DNA of 64,000 nucleotides. Source: Polynucleobacter sp. Latsch14-2 (GTDB taxonomy: Bacteria > Pseudomonadota > Gammaproteobacteria > Burkholderiales > Burkholderiaceae). Under the pieces are notes generated by a model. It did no database searches. It was not told where the DNA came from and was given only the letters and a program-made list of their open reading frames with translations. The stretch spans positions 248,001 to 312,000 of the forward strand of contig NZ_JACVPL010000001.1 of NCBI RefSeq assembly GCF_018881925.1, written 5' to 3'. Within the stretch, counting starts at the first letter, position 1; each line of letters opens with the position of its first letter. This document shows, one piece after another, positions 54,525 to 64,000 of this stretch. Both the position numbers and the translations under genes were made by a program.

Positions 54525-57500
54525 TTAGGTTTGCGGACTAGAAGGGGGGCTTGATGTACTCGAAGGATTTGGGGTGTTCGGAGCATTTGGCTTAGCTTGC
54601 TCCTTTAGTAGGCCTTTGCTGCGGATACTGTCTAAAGTCTTGGAGTCAATCGGCTGACCTTTTTGATCAAGTGTGATCACTTCTGGGTCAGTCCACGAAC
54701 CTTGCACTAAATAATCAGTTTGCATCGCTCGGTTAATTTGGTTGGTGATGAGGTATTGGCCTACAAGCGCGCTAAGACCAACAATTGGGTTGATAACGAA
54801 GGCAGCTACAACAGAGCCTGCAGCAGCATCTATTGTTGGGAACACTGTTATACGCAGGTCCTGAGTTTCTTTTGGGATATTAATTTGACCATTCACTGCC
54901 ACGCGTGCTTGATCTAGTTCCATAGTGAAAAGGCTAGTTTGAGCGATGCCAGCATTGATATCAAAACTGCTCTCAATAGAATTAAAGGGTGTTCCTTTGG
55001 TCACAATATTGCCAAGACTATCTTGGAGATCGAGCGTAGCAAATCTGAAGAGGCTTTGCAGGCTCAGCACATTCAGTATTTTTGCGGCATCTGAATTTAC
55101 CTCCAATAGGCGCCCTTTAATCAGGTTAAGATTTATTTTGCCCGACAGAGTCGCATAGTCGGGCTCAAACAAATTACCATCCCATTCGAGCTTTCCATCA
55201 AGCTTTCCTTGACCGCCTTCTACGGATTGGGCGCTACTCCAATGGGCGATGATTTGTCCGGCGTCTTTTACATCCATATCGATTTTAAGTAGGCTATGGT
55301 CTTTGCCATTTCCACTAACGCCAATCCATTGCCCCGAGAGTGTTGTATTTCCCTGTGGGTTGGAGATGTGAGCAGATTCGATAGTCAATATGCCCTTGTT
55401 CGTATGTGTCTTCAACTTGAGACTTCCCAATTGCGCCTTAGACCAAGAAAAGTCGTCAATAGTGATATCAAGACTTGGCACAGAGTTGGGGTTCAGCTTT
55501 TCATTATCTCCAGTCTTTTGCGCTTGATTGTTTTGATTTTTGGGGGCGGGCTCCACCGCAGAGATTGGCTCTGGAACTTTGAGGCGGTTCAGGCGACCAG
55601 AAATCAGCCCGCTAGTATTGGTAGGGCTATCTTCTTGCCAACGCAGTTGTCCGGCGGCCTGTGAAGAATTGATGCGCAACTGCCAGGCATCATTTTTATT
55701 ACTACCAATCAGGCCAACATCTGTCCATGCGCGCTCAAGCAGTATGAGTTTTTTGATTTGAGCTGTGACTTGAATATTGCTCTCGCCGCTAGCATTCTGT
55801 TTGACGGCTTTAGTCTTCAGACCAGGACTTAAAAATTCTTGCCAAGCATCTAAGTTCAACTCACTAGATTGCAAATTAATAGCAAATCCTTGCTGAGGCA
55901 GATTGGGGTTAGCGCCAATGCCCAACGCGTAGCGGATTTCATTGCCCGGCGCAAGGCTACCTTGCGTAGAAATTTGATCCCCAATCTTTCCGGACCAAGT
56001 CATGCGCGGCGCGTCAGATTTGCTATTGGCATAAGTACGAAAATTGATTTGACCTATCATCGGAGCCCCTAATACTTTTTTCGCAGGGGCTGGGGCTTGA
56101 CTGGCCCAGTTTTTTAAATCTAATTTTAAATTTGTTTCGCTGCCAGCTTTACTGAAATTGAGTAAGCCCTCGTATTTAGCTGAACCGCTCATACCCCTTA
56201 AAAGGGAGTTCATTTGAGGGCTTAAATCTTCAGAAAAATACTGTTTAATGAAGTTGCTATCAATGTAACCATTAATGCTAAAGCTGGGCTTATCGGCTGA
56301 TGATGGAACGCTAGTGATCTTAATGTCGCCACCCAAGAAGCTCGCAGTGACATTTTCAAACTCTGGATTGGCCTCAGTAATGCGAATGTTCCCTTTAAGA
56401 TTGTCAAATGGCGGGTAGCTTCCCCATTGGACTCGATTGCCCGGAAGATCTAACTTGGCATCAATATGGGTTTCTGGTTTGCCAGATAAAGGTATTTTTA
56501 AACCTAGGTTCAGCGTAGTGGCGCCGGCAATTTTTAGATTCTTCTCTAGACCCTCTTGATTTTTGCCAACAGGGGATGCAAAAAGATACTGGAGCATTTC
56601 TTGCGCGCTTCCTTGAGCGCTCCCGTCAACTGAGAGCATGAGTTGCCTGGCGCTCACATCTGGTATTTCCGCATGAATATTGTTGAGTGCAACGCTTTGA
56701 TAGTTTGCCTTAACAATGTCTACTGTTAAGGCTGCCTGCTTCATGCTGATCACACCATTAAGCTTTGTAAATGGTGACCACTCTCCTTGAGACTTCGGCA
56801 ATAAAGGGGCTGGTTTAAAAGAGGCATCAGATATTGGCAGGTTTAAGGAAAACTCACCAAGCTGTCCCTTGGGGAAGGGAATCTGATTGGGGTCGCCTTT
56901 AATATGGAGGCTGCCATTGCGAATTAGACCAGCATCAAATGCTTTGCTAAGGTATTGCTGGACATCGCCATCCATCCCAACTGGAAGGTATCGATAGGCA
57001 CTAGTCAACTTTGCTTCGAAGAGGCTCATGTCCAAGGTGATTTGATCGGATTGTTTAGGGCTGCCGAGGATGTAATTGCCGGTAAGTGTGGCCTTAATTT
57101 CTGGGTTGCTAAAAGCCACTCGATTGGCATTAATGATCCAACCGCTCTTATATTTTTCCCAGCTAATTAGTCCACTAGCTTTATCTAATTTAATGAGTGG
57201 GTCAACAAGAAAACCATGAATTTCTACTTCCAGATTGGGGGAGTCGAGGCTTAGGCTTCCATGTTTCTGGTCGCTGGTAAGGTTTCCCGATAAATGAGAA
57301 ACCGATGGCATAGATTTGTTAATGCCAACAAAACTCAAGTCAATAAGTTTGGCGCTTACAGTGAAGTCTAATTTATCGGAATCAAACCAAGAGCCAGGAA
57401 TGGGGAGCGCTGCAAGCGCAGAACGACTTTCTGCCCAATTGATTTCTATGTTTTGTAATTCTCCATCGGCTTCTGACACCTTGATCCATTGGCGAATTTT

Positions 57501-58682
57501 TTTAGGTAACGGAAGATTGAGTGCGAACCGAGCAAGATCTTCCACCAAAATCTGAGGAGATGAAAAGCCGAACTCTTTAATCTCGCCACCGTCTTTAGGG
57601 GGTTTCCACCGAAAGGTTATAGGGCTTAGGTGATCGAGTGCTGCCGTACTTGGACTATCAATATCTCGCCATGCAAGTGATTTGGTGCTCACAGTTAGCA
57701 TCTTCTTATCTGTTGCTTGAACAAGATCGGCCTCTAGTCTGCCGAATTCAATCGCTTCATCATCTTTAGTCAATTGAATTTTCAGTTGGTCAGCTGTAAT
57801 GTTGAGAGCCCCTCCATCAGGTTTGCCCTGATCAAGATTTAGCTGTCCCTTAGAGCTGACTCGGCCCTCTAATGCATAGAGCGGCACTTTGAAATCTTTT
57901 GTAATTTGATTGAGATTCAAGTCGGAAAAGTCCCATGAGAACTCGCCAGCCCAATCCCTCCAGTTTCCAGATTGGCCACCAAGTCGATGCGTAAAGCTTG
58001 CATTGATTTGAATTTGCCCTTTGTGCCAAGGTGTATTCGCAAGCAATGTACTGTAATGTTTGCGTAGCCCATTGCTCAGGTTAAATTCCTGAATCTCTAC
58101 TAAGGTATTTAATCTCTTGTTTTGCAGATCTTCCCAATAGAATTGAGCGTGCGCTACTTTGATAGTGTTTTGTGCGAAGAGCCAGTTCTCAGCTGAAAAA
58201 TCATCAGATTTAGCGCTAATGGGAACCCCAGCAATAGAGACGATACCCTGCGCATTTCTTTGGGCATAGATTTTTGCCCCATCAAAATTGAGCTCATAAA
58301 AGTAGGGCTCAAGGTGATAGAAAGACAGCCAACTTAATTCACCGCTAATTTTTTGAATTTCTAAAAGCGGTTTGAGGTTTGACGGCCCATTAAAACGTAA
58401 GCCGGTGATTTCAAAGCTGGGTCTAATGCCTGTCCAGGATACTTGGACATCATCCATTGAGACATTTGCGCCGATTCTGGCGCTGATGAGTTTTTCTAGC
58501 GCTGGCTTTGACTTCTCAATTTGAGGCCACAGCAGGAAACGAACCCCAAGATGCCCGAGAACTAGCAAGGTCAAAATGAAGCCAGCTAGGATCAGCGCGC
58601 GCTTACCCCAGCGACCCTCTCCGCCTGAAGGACGTTTTTGCAGCACGCTCTGGAGGCGAGGTGGGATGAGGTTGCGAAGCAT
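54525..58682 (-). CDS. yhdP: YhdP family (AsmA-like) envelope protein
   Basis: A 1385-residue protein with one N-terminal membrane helix (about 29-50, RALILAGFILTLLVLGHLGVRFLLW) and a very long periplasmic part of repeated beta segments, as in the AsmA-like YhdP/TamB/YdbH group thought to move phospholipids from the inner to the outer membrane. Marks include ITGLRFNG, WIKVSEADGELQNIEINW, GLSALVGQYLITNQINRAM, and DYLVQGSWTDPEVITLD near the end, followed by a Pro/Ser/Asn-rich tail (APNTPNPSSTSSPPSSPQT). Length is close to the E. coli protein (about 1266) but longer. It is first in the yhdP-nit-tldD-aroG run. Confidence 0.93.
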   Translation of the reverse strand: MLRNLIPPRLQSVLQKRPSGGEGRWGKRALILAGFILTLLVLGHLGVRFLLWPQIEKSKPALEKLISARIGANVSMDDVQVSWTGIRPSFEITGLRFNGPSNLKPLLEIQKISGELSWLSFYHLEPYFYELNFDGAKIYAQRNAQGIVSIAGVPISAKSDDFSAENWLFAQNTIKVAHAQFYWEDLQNKRLNTLVEIQEFNLSNGLRKHYSTLLANTPWHKGQIQINASFTHRLGGQSGNWRDWAGEFSWDFSDLNLNQITKDFKVPLYALEGRVSSKGQLNLDQGKPDGGALNITADQLKIQLTKDDEAIEFGRLEADLVQATDKKMLTVSTKSLAWRDIDSPSTAALDHLSPITFRWKPPKDGGEIKEFGFSSPQILVEDLARFALNLPLPKKIRQWIKVSEADGELQNIEINWAESRSALAALPIPGSWFDSDKLDFTVSAKLIDLSFVGINKSMPSVSHLSGNLTSDQKHGSLSLDSPNLEVEIHGFLVDPLIKLDKASGLISWEKYKSGWIINANRVAFSNPEIKATLTGNYILGSPKQSDQITLDMSLFEAKLTSAYRYLPVGMDGDVQQYLSKAFDAGLIRNGSLHIKGDPNQIPFPKGQLGEFSLNLPISDASFKPAPLLPKSQGEWSPFTKLNGVISMKQAALTVDIVKANYQSVALNNIHAEIPDVSARQLMLSVDGSAQGSAQEMLQYLFASPVGKNQEGLEKNLKIAGATTLNLGLKIPLSGKPETHIDAKLDLPGNRVQWGSYPPFDNLKGNIRITEANPEFENVTASFLGGDIKITSVPSSADKPSFSINGYIDSNFIKQYFSEDLSPQMNSLLRGMSGSAKYEGLLNFSKAGSETNLKLDLKNWASQAPAPAKKVLGAPMIGQINFRTYANSKSDAPRMTWSGKIGDQISTQGSLAPGNEIRYALGIGANPNLPQQGFAINLQSSELNLDAWQEFLSPGLKTKAVKQNASGESNIQVTAQIKKLILLERAWTDVGLIGSNKNDAWQLRINSSQAAGQLRWQEDSPTNTSGLISGRLNRLKVPEPISAVEPAPKNQNNQAQKTGDNEKLNPNSVPSLDITIDDFSWSKAQLGSLKLKTHTNKGILTIESAHISNPQGNTTLSGQWIGVSGNGKDHSLLKIDMDVKDAGQIIAHWSSAQSVEGGQGKLDGKLEWDGNLFEPDYATLSGKINLNLIKGRLLEVNSDAAKILNVLSLQSLFRFATLDLQDSLGNIVTKGTPFNSIESSFDINAGIAQTSLFTMELDQARVAVNGQINIPKETQDLRITVFPTIDAAAGSVVAAFVINPIVGLSALVGQYLITNQINRAMQTDYLVQGSWTDPEVITLDQKGQPIDSKTLDSIRSKGLLKEQAKPNAPNTPNPSSTSSPPSSPQT

Positions 58683-58751
58683 GGGCTCTATTATCCGTCA
58701 GCCCCAAGGGGATCTCCAAGAGTAGCCCAGAGCTCGGATTAAGATGGGGGT

Positions 58752-61580
58752 ATGACCAATTTCTCCGCGCAAATAGACTTTTTAAAGGGGCACTCTACTT
58801 ACGCCCAGCGCTGGCTAAATGCCCAGCCTGAGTGGGAGGGTTGGTTGGCCTCCCATGCCTACCAAGAAATTGATTCGGCGCTTATACGAAGCCTTTTGAT
58901 GTCTTGCGAGGCGGGCATAGCTAATGAGGAGCAAGACGAATCTCAATTTATGGCCGATTTACGGCTTGCTCGCCAACGTTTGATGCTGTGTTTGGGGTTT
59001 CGTGATCTCAATGGCTTGGCCGATCTTGATGAAGTAACGCATAGCCTGAGCTCATTTGCTGAAATGGCGATTGCGTTGTCTATTGCTTTTATTCGTAAGG
59101 ACCTCAATAGGAGCTTTGGGGCGCCTTGGAGCGTTGTCAGTAATGCGGAAATGCCCTTGATGGTTGTTGGGATGGGCAAGCTTGGTGGGCGAGAGCTAAA
59201 TCTCTCTTCAGACATTGACCTGATATTTCTGTATGAGCAAGAGGGTGAGACTCAAGGGGGTTTTAAAAACATCTCTCATCAGGAGTGGTTCACTCAGATG
59301 GGTCGACGCCTCATCAAAATGCTATCTGAGCATGATGCTAATGGATTTGTATTTAGGGTGGATATGCGCTTACGCCCTAATGGCGACTCGGGCCCACTCG
59401 TTTGCAGTCTAGACATGCTGGAAGAATATCTCATGGTGCAGGGTCGTGAGTGGGAAAGGTATGCCTGGATCAAAGGAAGATTGATTGCGCCATTGACTAA
59501 TTCAGCATCGTTTGCGGTGTGCGAAAAAGAATTAGATCAAATTATTCGCCCATTTGTTTATCGTCGGCATCTGGACTACGGCGTGATTGCGGCTATTCGT
59601 GACCTGCATCGGCAGATTCAGCGGGAGGCTGAAAAGCGTTCATCAGGGCGCTATGGTCGTTCGCGAGATATTAAATTGGGTCGTGGCGGCATTCGGGAAA
59701 TTGAGTTTTTGGCGCAAATGTTTCAGCTAATGCGCGGTGGTACCGACCCTCGTTTTCGTACTCGACCTACATTAGAAGTATTGAGCCTGATAGAAAAGAG
59801 GGGGATCTTACCTGCTGGCGAGGTACAGGCTCTAAGGGACGCATATGTATTTCTGAGGCGTTTAGAGCATCGCATTCAGATTTGGGATGATCAGCAAACT
59901 CATTATTTGCCTGAAGCAGAGTCTGATTGTGCGCGACTTGCTCAGGCTATGGCTGGTCCGCACCTTAGTCAGACTTCAGCTCAATTTCTCGCTGAGTTGG
60001 AGGGGCATCAAAATACCGTCTCGGAGTTGTTTGAAAAAGCGTTTGTTCTCGACGATGGCGAACGTTTGGATTTGGCGCCCTTAGCCCATGACTGGGAACT
60101 GAATAAGAATTACTTTCCTGAGTCATCAGCACGTTGGCAAGTTTGGAGTGGAGGCCCAAAAGAACGGCAGCTACCCGAAAAAAGTCGCTTGATTTTTCAT
60201 AACCTCATTCGCAGGGCAGCTGATAATTTGCAAGCTGAAGGTGCGCATCAGATTGCGGCAGATAGCACCTTGCTACGCTTTTTTGATTTGCTACTAGCCA
60301 TTGCCGGAAGAAGTGCCTATCTATCAATATTGTCAGAGTACCCAAGGGCACTATCGAATGTTCTTGCCTTGCTAAAGGCGTCTCAGTGGGGCGCGCAATA
60401 CCTCACTCGACACCCATATTTGCTGGATCATTTACTGAACTCAAGCGCCGAGACTCTACTAGTAGAGCATCCAGAGGATTATTGGCGTGAGGTTAAGGCG
60501 ACCCTAAATATGCGCCTAGATGATGTGATAGTTGATGGTGATAACTCAGAGCAGGCAATGGATATTTTACGTGTCACTCACCATACCGAAACCTTTATTA
60601 CTTTATTAGCAGATCTTGGTATCGGGGTAAGTCATCCTCTTCCCGTTGAAAAAGTGAGCGATCATCTTTCTGCATTAGCTGATTTGATATTGCAAACTAC
60701 TTTGGAGAGAGTGTGGCCTGCGATTGCAAAAAAATTCAACCTACCGGAAGATCAGACCTCCTCCCACAGTGCCCCATTTGCGGTGATTTCTTATGGAAAG
60801 CTGGGTGGAAAAGAGCTGGGTTATGCATCTGATTTAGATTTGGTTTTTTTGTATCAGGCGCAAGAGTCAGATTACGCTGCACAAGAAATTTATGGCTTGC
60901 TAGCCAAGCGTATGATTAGTTGGCTGACAACCTATACCTCTGCAGGTCGCCTATTTGAAATAGATACCCGCCTTCGCCCCAACGGATCGGCTGGATTTTT
61001 GGTAACCAATGCGGATGCTTTTAAAAGTTACCAACTCCGTGAGGGCCACAACTCAGCCTGGGTTTGGGAGCATCAGGCCCTCACGAGGGCCAGGTTCTCC
61101 GCTGGAAATATAACGGTAGGCCAATTTTTTGACGTCGTACGCTTTGAGGTGTTGAGTCAACCGCGCGATATCAATGCCCTGCGTAATGAGATTTTAGAAA
61201 TGCGGAGGAAAGTTCATGCTGGCCATCCCAATCCTGGTGGCATGTTTGATTTAAAGCACGATTCTGGCGGCATGGTGGATATTGAATTTATAGTTCAATT
61301 CTTAGTACTGGCTTATTCGCATCAATATCATCAATTGATTGGTAATTTGGGTAATATTGCATTACTTCATATAGCAGGCGAAATTGAGTTGATTAAAAAA
61401 TCAACCGCCCAAGAAGTGGCTAATGCTTACCGCTTATTTAGGGCTCGCCAACATCGTTTGCGTCTTGACGGCTTGGAAAAAACACGCGTGGATATTGAAT
61501 CAGAGTCCGCGCTAGTAAGTGTCAGAAATGCTGTGCTTAATTTATGGCAGCAAATCTTTAAAGCGCCATCCAATCTTTAA
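58752..61580 (+). CDS. glnE: Bifunctional glutamine synthetase adenylyltransferase/deadenylase GlnE
   Basis: GlnE adds or removes AMP on glutamine synthetase to match nitrogen supply. The 942-residue protein has the expected two nucleotidyltransferase domains: GMGKLGGRELNLSSDIDLIFLYE (first, deadenylylation) and SYGKLGGKELGYASDLDLVFLYQ (second, adenylylation), each followed by an RLRPNG stretch (VDMRLRPNGDSGPLV and IDTRLRPNGSAGFLV). The length is near E. coli GlnE (946). The signal protein PII and glnA are not in the window. Its 3' end overlaps recN by 4 bases, and it diverges from yhdP with a 69-base gap. Confidence 0.96.
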   Translation: MTNFSAQIDFLKGHSTYAQRWLNAQPEWEGWLASHAYQEIDSALIRSLLMSCEAGIANEEQDESQFMADLRLARQRLMLCLGFRDLNGLADLDEVTHSLSSFAEMAIALSIAFIRKDLNRSFGAPWSVVSNAEMPLMVVGMGKLGGRELNLSSDIDLIFLYEQEGETQGGFKNISHQEWFTQMGRRLIKMLSEHDANGFVFRVDMRLRPNGDSGPLVCSLDMLEEYLMVQGREWERYAWIKGRLIAPLTNSASFAVCEKELDQIIRPFVYRRHLDYGVIAAIRDLHRQIQREAEKRSSGRYGRSRDIKLGRGGIREIEFLAQMFQLMRGGTDPRFRTRPTLEVLSLIEKRGILPAGEVQALRDAYVFLRRLEHRIQIWDDQQTHYLPEAESDCARLAQAMAGPHLSQTSAQFLAELEGHQNTVSELFEKAFVLDDGERLDLAPLAHDWELNKNYFPESSARWQVWSGGPKERQLPEKSRLIFHNLIRRAADNLQAEGAHQIAADSTLLRFFDLLLAIAGRSAYLSILSEYPRALSNVLALLKASQWGAQYLTRHPYLLDHLLNSSAETLLVEHPEDYWREVKATLNMRLDDVIVDGDNSEQAMDILRVTHHTETFITLLADLGIGVSHPLPVEKVSDHLSALADLILQTTLERVWPAIAKKFNLPEDQTSSHSAPFAVISYGKLGGKELGYASDLDLVFLYQAQESDYAAQEIYGLLAKRMISWLTTYTSAGRLFEIDTRLRPNGSAGFLVTNADAFKSYQLREGHNSAWVWEHQALTRARFSAGNITVGQFFDVVRFEVLSQPRDINALRNEILEMRRKVHAGHPNPGGMFDLKHDSGGMVDIEFIVQFLVLAYSHQYHQLIGNLGNIALLHIAGEIELIKKSTAQEVANAYRLFRARQHRLRLDGLEKTRVDIESESALVSVRNAVLNLWQQIFKAPSNL

Positions 61581-63247
61581 TTTTGTTCTAGCAGTTCGCG
61601 AGCGTGACGACGGGTGGTATCGGTAATCGTTGCTCCACCGAGCATGCGGGCTACCTCTTCAACGCGATCGACTCTAGTTAGTGGGCAGACCTGTGAAAGC
61701 GTCTTATCGCCACTTTGAGACTTGCTAACTTTAAGATGGTGGTTACCTTGGGCGGCTACTTGAGGTAGGTGGGTAACGCACAAAATCTGATGTGACTCGC
61801 CCAGCTGACGCAATAATTTACCAACGGTTTCTGCAACAGCGCCGCCAATGCCTGCATCGACCTCATCAAAAATGAGTGTGGGTGTAAACGAGGCTTTACT
61901 AGTGATGACGCTAATAGCCAGACTAATGCGAGCCAACTCTCCGCCAGAGGCTACCTTCGCCAGAGCTCGTGGCGTGCTGCCTGAGTGACCGGCCACTAGG
62001 AACTCAATCTGCTCAAGACCATTAGAACCGCCCTCACTTAGCGGCACCAGGGCAATCTCTAATTGGCCGCCAGCCATGGATAAATCTTGCATTGCTTCAG
62101 TAACGAGCTTGCTAAGATCAAGAGCTGCCTTGCTACGCTTCTGTGATAGTTGCTTTGCCAGTTTGAGGTAGACAACTTCTTCTTGTTTTACTTTTTCACG
62201 CAAGGCGCCCATATTTTGGGAGGCACTGATGGCATCTAGTTGTTCGGTGGTTGCCAAAAGTAAGTTTGGAAGTTCATTGGCTTCGGTCCGGTATTTTCTG
62301 GCGGCAGTATGCAAAGCCTGCATGCGCTCTTCGACTTGACCAAGACGCTCAGGGTCAAGGTCTAATTTTTGTAGGTAGCGATTGAGGGTATGTACCGCCT
62401 CATCTACTTGAATCTGTGCCGACTCTAGAGACTGACTTACGTCAGTTAGTGCTGCATCATGTTGAGCTAAAGCACTCATGCTCGAACTGGCTTTAGAAAG
62501 GGCGGATTCCACAGAACTCTCTGATTCGGATAAGACGTCAATTGCCTCTTGGCAGCCGCTCATAATCTTGGCGCCATTAGCAAGTCGCGCGTGCTCAGTT
62601 TGAATATGATCCCATTCGCCTTCTTGTGGGGAGAGTTCGGTCAACTCTTCTAGTTGCCATTCAAGACGCTCGCGTTCTCGCTCAATGTCTTGACCGGCGT
62701 TTTCAGCTTGTTCTAAAAGACGACGAGAGTCACTCAGACTCTTGAATGCTTGAGCTACTTCAAGAGCGGTCGGCAATAGCCCGGCATGTCGATCGAGCAG
62801 TTCGCGTTGAGCGCCGCCCTTAAGTAGGAGTTGATGGGCATGCTGACCATGAATATCGACTAATTGGTCGCCAGCTTCACGCAATTGAGTGAGTGTTGCA
62901 ACGCTGCCGTTAATAAAGGCGCGGCTTCGTCCTCCGCTTTCAATAGTTCGCTTGAGCAGTAGACTTTGGCCTTCATCTTCAAGCGGGAAGCCTTGTTCGT
63001 CAAGCCATAGATTGAAGTGTTCTATTTGCTGGGCGTCGATCCGAAAGAGGGCGCTGATTTCGGCGCGATTACTGCCTTCTCGAATTTGACTACTATCGGC
63101 ACGTTCGCCTAGAACCAAACCTATGGCATCAAGCAGGATAGATTTACCTGCCCCTGTTTCGCCGGTTAAGACAGTAAAGCCAGCAGCAAAATCGAGTTCG
63201 ATTTGATCAACGATGACAAAGTCACGGAGGGCAAGAGTTTGAAGCAT
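61577..63247 (-). CDS. recN: DNA repair protein RecN
   Basis: RecN is an SMC-like ATPase in double-strand break repair. The 556-residue protein starts MLQTLALRDFVIVDQIELDFAAGFTVLTGETGAGKSILLDAIGLVLG (Walker A), has VDIHGQHAHQLLL, a long coiled-coil region (about 160-340), VASGGELARISLAISVI (ABC signature) and LIFDEVDAGIGGAVAETVGK (Walker B), and CVTHLPQVAAQGNHHLKVSK. It is 26 bases after nadK, an arrangement typical of betaproteobacteria. Confidence 0.96.
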   Translation of the reverse strand: MLQTLALRDFVIVDQIELDFAAGFTVLTGETGAGKSILLDAIGLVLGERADSSQIREGSNRAEISALFRIDAQQIEHFNLWLDEQGFPLEDEGQSLLLKRTIESGGRSRAFINGSVATLTQLREAGDQLVDIHGQHAHQLLLKGGAQRELLDRHAGLLPTALEVAQAFKSLSDSRRLLEQAENAGQDIERERERLEWQLEELTELSPQEGEWDHIQTEHARLANGAKIMSGCQEAIDVLSESESSVESALSKASSSMSALAQHDAALTDVSQSLESAQIQVDEAVHTLNRYLQKLDLDPERLGQVEERMQALHTAARKYRTEANELPNLLLATTEQLDAISASQNMGALREKVKQEEVVYLKLAKQLSQKRSKAALDLSKLVTEAMQDLSMAGGQLEIALVPLSEGGSNGLEQIEFLVAGHSGSTPRALAKVASGGELARISLAISVITSKASFTPTLIFDEVDAGIGGAVAETVGKLLRQLGESHQILCVTHLPQVAAQGNHHLKVSKSQSGDKTLSQVCPLTRVDRVEEVARMLGGATITDTTRRHARELLEQN

Positions 63248-63273
63248 GTATTAGCGTAGCAAAGAACTCGACA

Positions 63274-64000
63274 TCAGAATGTCGATGGGTACTCATTCCA
63301 GTGCAGTTTCTCGCGTAAGGTTTTGTAGTCACTATGGTTGCGAGGGTGCAGGAGGGTAATCGTTTTATCAGATTGGCGCACTTCGATCTTATCGCCAGAT
63401 TCCAAATTTGTTTGGGATTGCATGTCGAAATTTACAACTACTTCGCGACCATCAACCACCTCAATGCTCGTTACAGAATCTTGAGGTAATACGATTGGGC
63501 GATTTGATAGTGAGTGCGGCGCAATTGGGGCCAGCAAAATACCTGCAACGCGCGGATGCAAAATAGGCCCCCCGGCCGAGAGTGCGTAGGCAGTCGAACC
63601 AGTAGGTGTAGAAACAATTAAGCCATCGGAGCGCTGGTTGTACATGAATGATCCATTCACTTGCACCGCAAGCTCCACCATTCCAGAAATGCCAGAACGA
63701 TTAACAACAACATCGTTCAAGGCAAGAGCATGATTGATTACTTGACCATTACGAAGAACTACAGCATCCAATAAGGTTCTCGTATCTGCTTCGTATTCCC
63801 CGGCAATAATTTTTGGCAGAATGGTTTGGACATCTCCAATGGGAATGTCCGTCATGTAGCCAAGACGCCCCATATTGATGCCGACCAAGGGAACCTTGCT
63901 GCCGGCCAGTTGGCGACCAATGCCAAGCATTGTGCCGTCACCCCCCAAAACTACTGCAAGGTCAATTGCCCCGACAAAGTCTTCAATGCTTTTATTGGGA
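63274..64000 (-). CDS. nadK: NAD kinase NadK, 5' end outside window
   Basis: NadK phosphorylates NAD to NADP using ATP or polyphosphate. The frame is open from the stop at 63274 to the window edge and continues beyond it, so the N-terminal part (about 60-70 residues) is missing; an internal TTG at 63948 is not the start. Motifs are LGGDGTML (catalytic GGDG), [30 protein letters not shown], and [22 protein letters not shown]. It is followed by recN; in related genomes hrcA usually lies upstream. Confidence 0.95.
   Translation of the reverse strand, partial: PNKSIEDFVGAIDLAVVLGGDGTMLGIGRQLAGSKVPLVGINMGRLGYMTDIPIGDVQTILPKIIAGEYEADTRTLLDAVVLRNGQVINHALALNDVVVNRSGISGMVELAVQVNGSFMYNQRSDGLIVSTPTGSTAYALSAGGPILHPRVAGILLAPIAPHSLSNRPIVLPQDSVTSIEVVDGREVVVNFDMQSQTNLESGDKIEVRQSDKTITLLHPRNHSDYKTLREKLHWNEYPSTF

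Overview
The window looks like a chromosomal segment of a free-living, small-genome betaproteobacterium of the Burkholderiaceae, most like Polynucleobacter. This is judged from protein similarity and gene order (pgk-pyk-fba-purC-purE-purK-sua5; queA-tgt-yajC-secD-secF; recG-oxyR-ubiA; nadK-recN; glcDEF; yhdP-nit-tldD), moderate GC and very short intergenic gaps. I could not run a database search, so the genus is an inference. I see no rRNA, tRNA, CRISPR array or insertion sequence. No gene-free stretch exceeds 300 bases; the longest is the groES upstream region.

Layout. 1-1628 (minus) is accessory: a tyrosine recombinase followed by two small overlapping genes of unknown function, the last leaving the window. 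1703-7280 holds moaC, a BepA-like M48 metalloprotease, two small uncharacterised genes, waaF (LPS core), a tiny zinc-ribbon protein and ilvE. 7484-15024 (plus) is a tight glycolysis/purine/tRNA-modification run: pgk, pyk, fba, purC, purE, purK, sua5. 14970-20427 (minus) has dacB and a three-gene signalling cassette: a degenerate EAL protein, a LuxR-type response regulator and a BvgS-like hybrid kinase. 20578-22784 is groES-groEL, with an overlapping sigma32/sigma70/CIRCE control region and a clear terminator.

22919-27672 has an oxalate/formate-family MFS transporter, an orphan TctC-type binding protein and an OsmC-YcaO fusion protein. 27732-30627 (minus) is a three-subunit proton-translocating transhydrogenase. 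Then come mnmA, a glutathione S-transferase, purB-waaA, the minus-strand queA-tgt-yajC-secD-secF run and the plus-strand recG-oxyR-ubiA run. 44828-50361 (minus) is glcD-glcE-glcF-yggS-proC, with a divergent PduO-type cobalamin adenosyltransferase. 51009-58682 (minus) is yhdP-nit-tldD-aroG. The right end has glnE (plus) and nadK-recN (minus), nadK being cut by the window edge.

Together the genes cover central carbon flow, purine synthesis, envelope assembly (LPS, AsmA-like YhdP, SecDF, BepA-like protease), NADPH supply, oxidative-stress control and glycolate use. The least ordinary parts are the left-edge integrase module, the EAL-like/response-regulator/hybrid-kinase locus (which resembles the bvgASR gene set with a catalytically dead EAL protein), the OsmC-YcaO fusion, and the layered heat-shock control of groESL.
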